NCBI GenBank assembly: GCA_009760855.2
Contig: WPIO01000012.1
Location: 123,501 to 187,500, forward strand
Length of the DNA: 64,000 nt
Source of the DNA: Cristatella mucedo
Taxonomy: Eukaryota > Bryozoa > Phylactolaemata > Cristatellidae
Direction of reading: 5' to 3'
Part shown: positions 62,511 to 64,000 of the stretch, piece after piece
Position numbering within the stretch: the first letter of the stretch is position 1
Layout of the letters: every line of letters begins with the position of its first letter
Position numbers and translations under genes: made by a program
The notes under the pieces: model-generated
What the model saw: only the letters and a program-made list of their open reading frames with translations
Database searches by the model: none
Told to the model about the DNA's origin: nothing

Positions 62511-62600
62511 TGTGTGTGCACGTTGTGTGTGCATGTTGTGTGTGCATGTTGTGTGTGCATGTTGTGTGGTGTGTGTGTGTGTGTGCGCGCATCTGTGTTT
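62466..62600. repeat. GT microsatellite with 11-bp GTGTGCATGTT repeats
   Basis: GT run followed by three to four tandem copies of GTTGTGTGTGCAT-type units. Confidence 0.93.
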
Positions 62601-64000
62601 GTGTGTGCCCGCGAGGCGCCCAAATAAAAAAGTCCGTGAGTGTATTTGTAGCAGAAGCTAGAAAATAGATAGCAATGTGCAGTCAGTCGATAAGGATGGG
62701 CATTAAATAAGGGCCGGGTATGTTTGCAGTGCTTCATGCACTACTATCAGCCAGATCCTTGGGGGAGCAGTCAGTTGGGAGAGGAGGGGTAGATTCTAAG
62801 AAAATGTTGAATGACCGGCAACTCAGCATGTGGTTGTCGTGAGTTTCTATGATGAGCAGCTGAGCTTTTAGTCGTGGGAAGAGTACAAACATTTGCGATT
62901 ACTGGTTAATGGCATTAGACGCAAATGTTTTTCAACGGTATGAGTCATGCAGTCAAATTATGTCTATTAGCTAGTAAATGCAGCAGAATCATGCTGGTGC
63001 TACTGATTCAGCTTGTGTTTATATTTTCATGTCCGGCATCTGAATCGGTGGCAAAAGGCACCAGTACTCAAGATCACACAGATCTTGCCAAGGGTCTAGA
63101 CAAGATTTTTCTAGGCTTTACCATTGCTCAATACTGTGGCTGGCACCCACTGGCCTGCTGCTCCTCCCACATCCTTCTGCTTCTCTCCACTTCTTTTACC
63201 CTGCAGGCTCCACCCTGGAGGCTTCCGAACTCTATATGTACTGCATTGAGAAAGACTCTTGAAAATAATAAGTTCACAATAGTTGAATTTTTGCTAGTGC
63301 TCATTTTCAACTATGCATGGCACAACTGGTATTCTGAAAGTGCACTAGGGAGCCAGTGTAGGTCTCGTGACATTTGGTAGCACTCGATCTCGGGTTTTAT
63401 TACAAGGTAAACTAATTAGCAATTATCTCCTTGGTTGAGCAGTGGTGTGTACCACAACGACAAGCACAACTCCATGGGAGCTGCCCTCCTTTTGTAGCAA
63501 CAACAGTTCAGTAAGGGCATTGGCAAACGTTTTAAACAGGCTGAACTTTGACATTGTCCAAGCCAGCAAATCCTTATGGGGGTGAGTGGCACATTCCTTC
63601 CCTCCGGCATAAGGGGGCTGCAATCCAACAGCCCCCTTGCTTGCTGCATCCCTCGTCCATTGTCCTCATGCTGTTCGTCCTCCACAGCCCCAATGTCTGC
63701 ATCATACACACGGCTTTCCAGCATTGAGTTTTTAAAGTCCCAGCATTTCATCACGATACCTATTAGCTAAAACATTTTTTCAATACACATTTTCACTAAA
63801 ACTGCTTGGTGATGCATGTCACCACATGTGTATTCAGGATTTTCGCCGACAGCAGCTAATAATAGGAAGGCTCAGTGGATGTACCATCAGGTCGGTTGCA
63901 TGGGAGTGGTCTGCTGTCCCATTGATACACATATGTTTGTAACAAAAGTCGTGGCTGGTACTCGGCGAAAACTGAAATATTGCATGTATTACATGTTGTA
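62601..64000. other. No supported feature
   Basis: Open frames at 62925-63380 (plus) and 63416-63754 (minus) were inspected. The minus one begins after a possible TTTTAG acceptor near 63770 and includes an acidic VYDADIGAVEDEQHEDNGRG stretch, but no family or second splice site supports it. Confidence 0.35.

Noticed and set aside
63416-63770. Minus-strand exon with an acidic stretch
   Set aside because: A possible acceptor exists, but no donor, no partner exon and no recognisable family.

Overview
Eukaryotic, almost certainly animal, genomic DNA and probably from an invertebrate. The species cannot be named from the sequence. Genes are split by short introns with GT/AG borders. I recognise exons of three animal genes: CCDC134, YIPF5 and an RGS-domain protein. 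The intergenic and intronic DNA is packed with decayed LINEs, tRNA-derived SINEs, a Ty3/gypsy remnant and long CT/GA microsatellites. Nothing looks prokaryotic: there are no operons, rRNA genes or CRISPR arrays. Gene calls rest on my own reading of splice phases and remembered family sequences, with no database search. Layout: (1) 1-9 kb holds LINE and SINE debris with GC-rich unique blocks. (2) 9.4-14.7 kb, minus strand, carries a phase-consistent four-exon model of a gene I do not recognise; a LINE with a SINE nested in it lies inside its large intron. (3) 15-23 kb holds repeats, a very large CT/TGCCTC microsatellite and a duplicated 190-bp segment. (4) 23.97-25.43 kb, minus strand, has two exons that together make most of an RGS domain. 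(5) 26-39 kb is repeat-rich with several CT tracts and a solo LTR at 35.9 kb. (6) 39.8-41.1 kb is a decayed copy of a multi-copy zinc-finger-like protein family, interrupted by two A-rich fillers. (7) 43.2-49.3 kb, minus strand, is a complete six-exon CCDC134 gene. (8) 51.9-52.7 kb, minus strand, has exons of another unrecognised gene. (9) 55.7-57.3 kb has a young SINE, then an LTR, PBS-like site, broken gag and degenerate tandem repeat. (10) 58.5-60.8 kb, minus strand, has the last three exons of YIPF5; the 5' exons were not found and may lie beyond the window. All supported host exons are on the minus strand. CCDC134 and YIPF5 both belong to the early secretory pathway and RGS proteins act on G-protein signalling, but nothing shows that the genes work together. 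The repeats form a clear ecology. An L2/CR1-like LINE (family A, about 18 pieces, all 5'-truncated) shares its 3' tail with SINE family B, which suggests B borrows the LINE machinery. SINE families A and C share a structured body but carry different tRNA-like heads.
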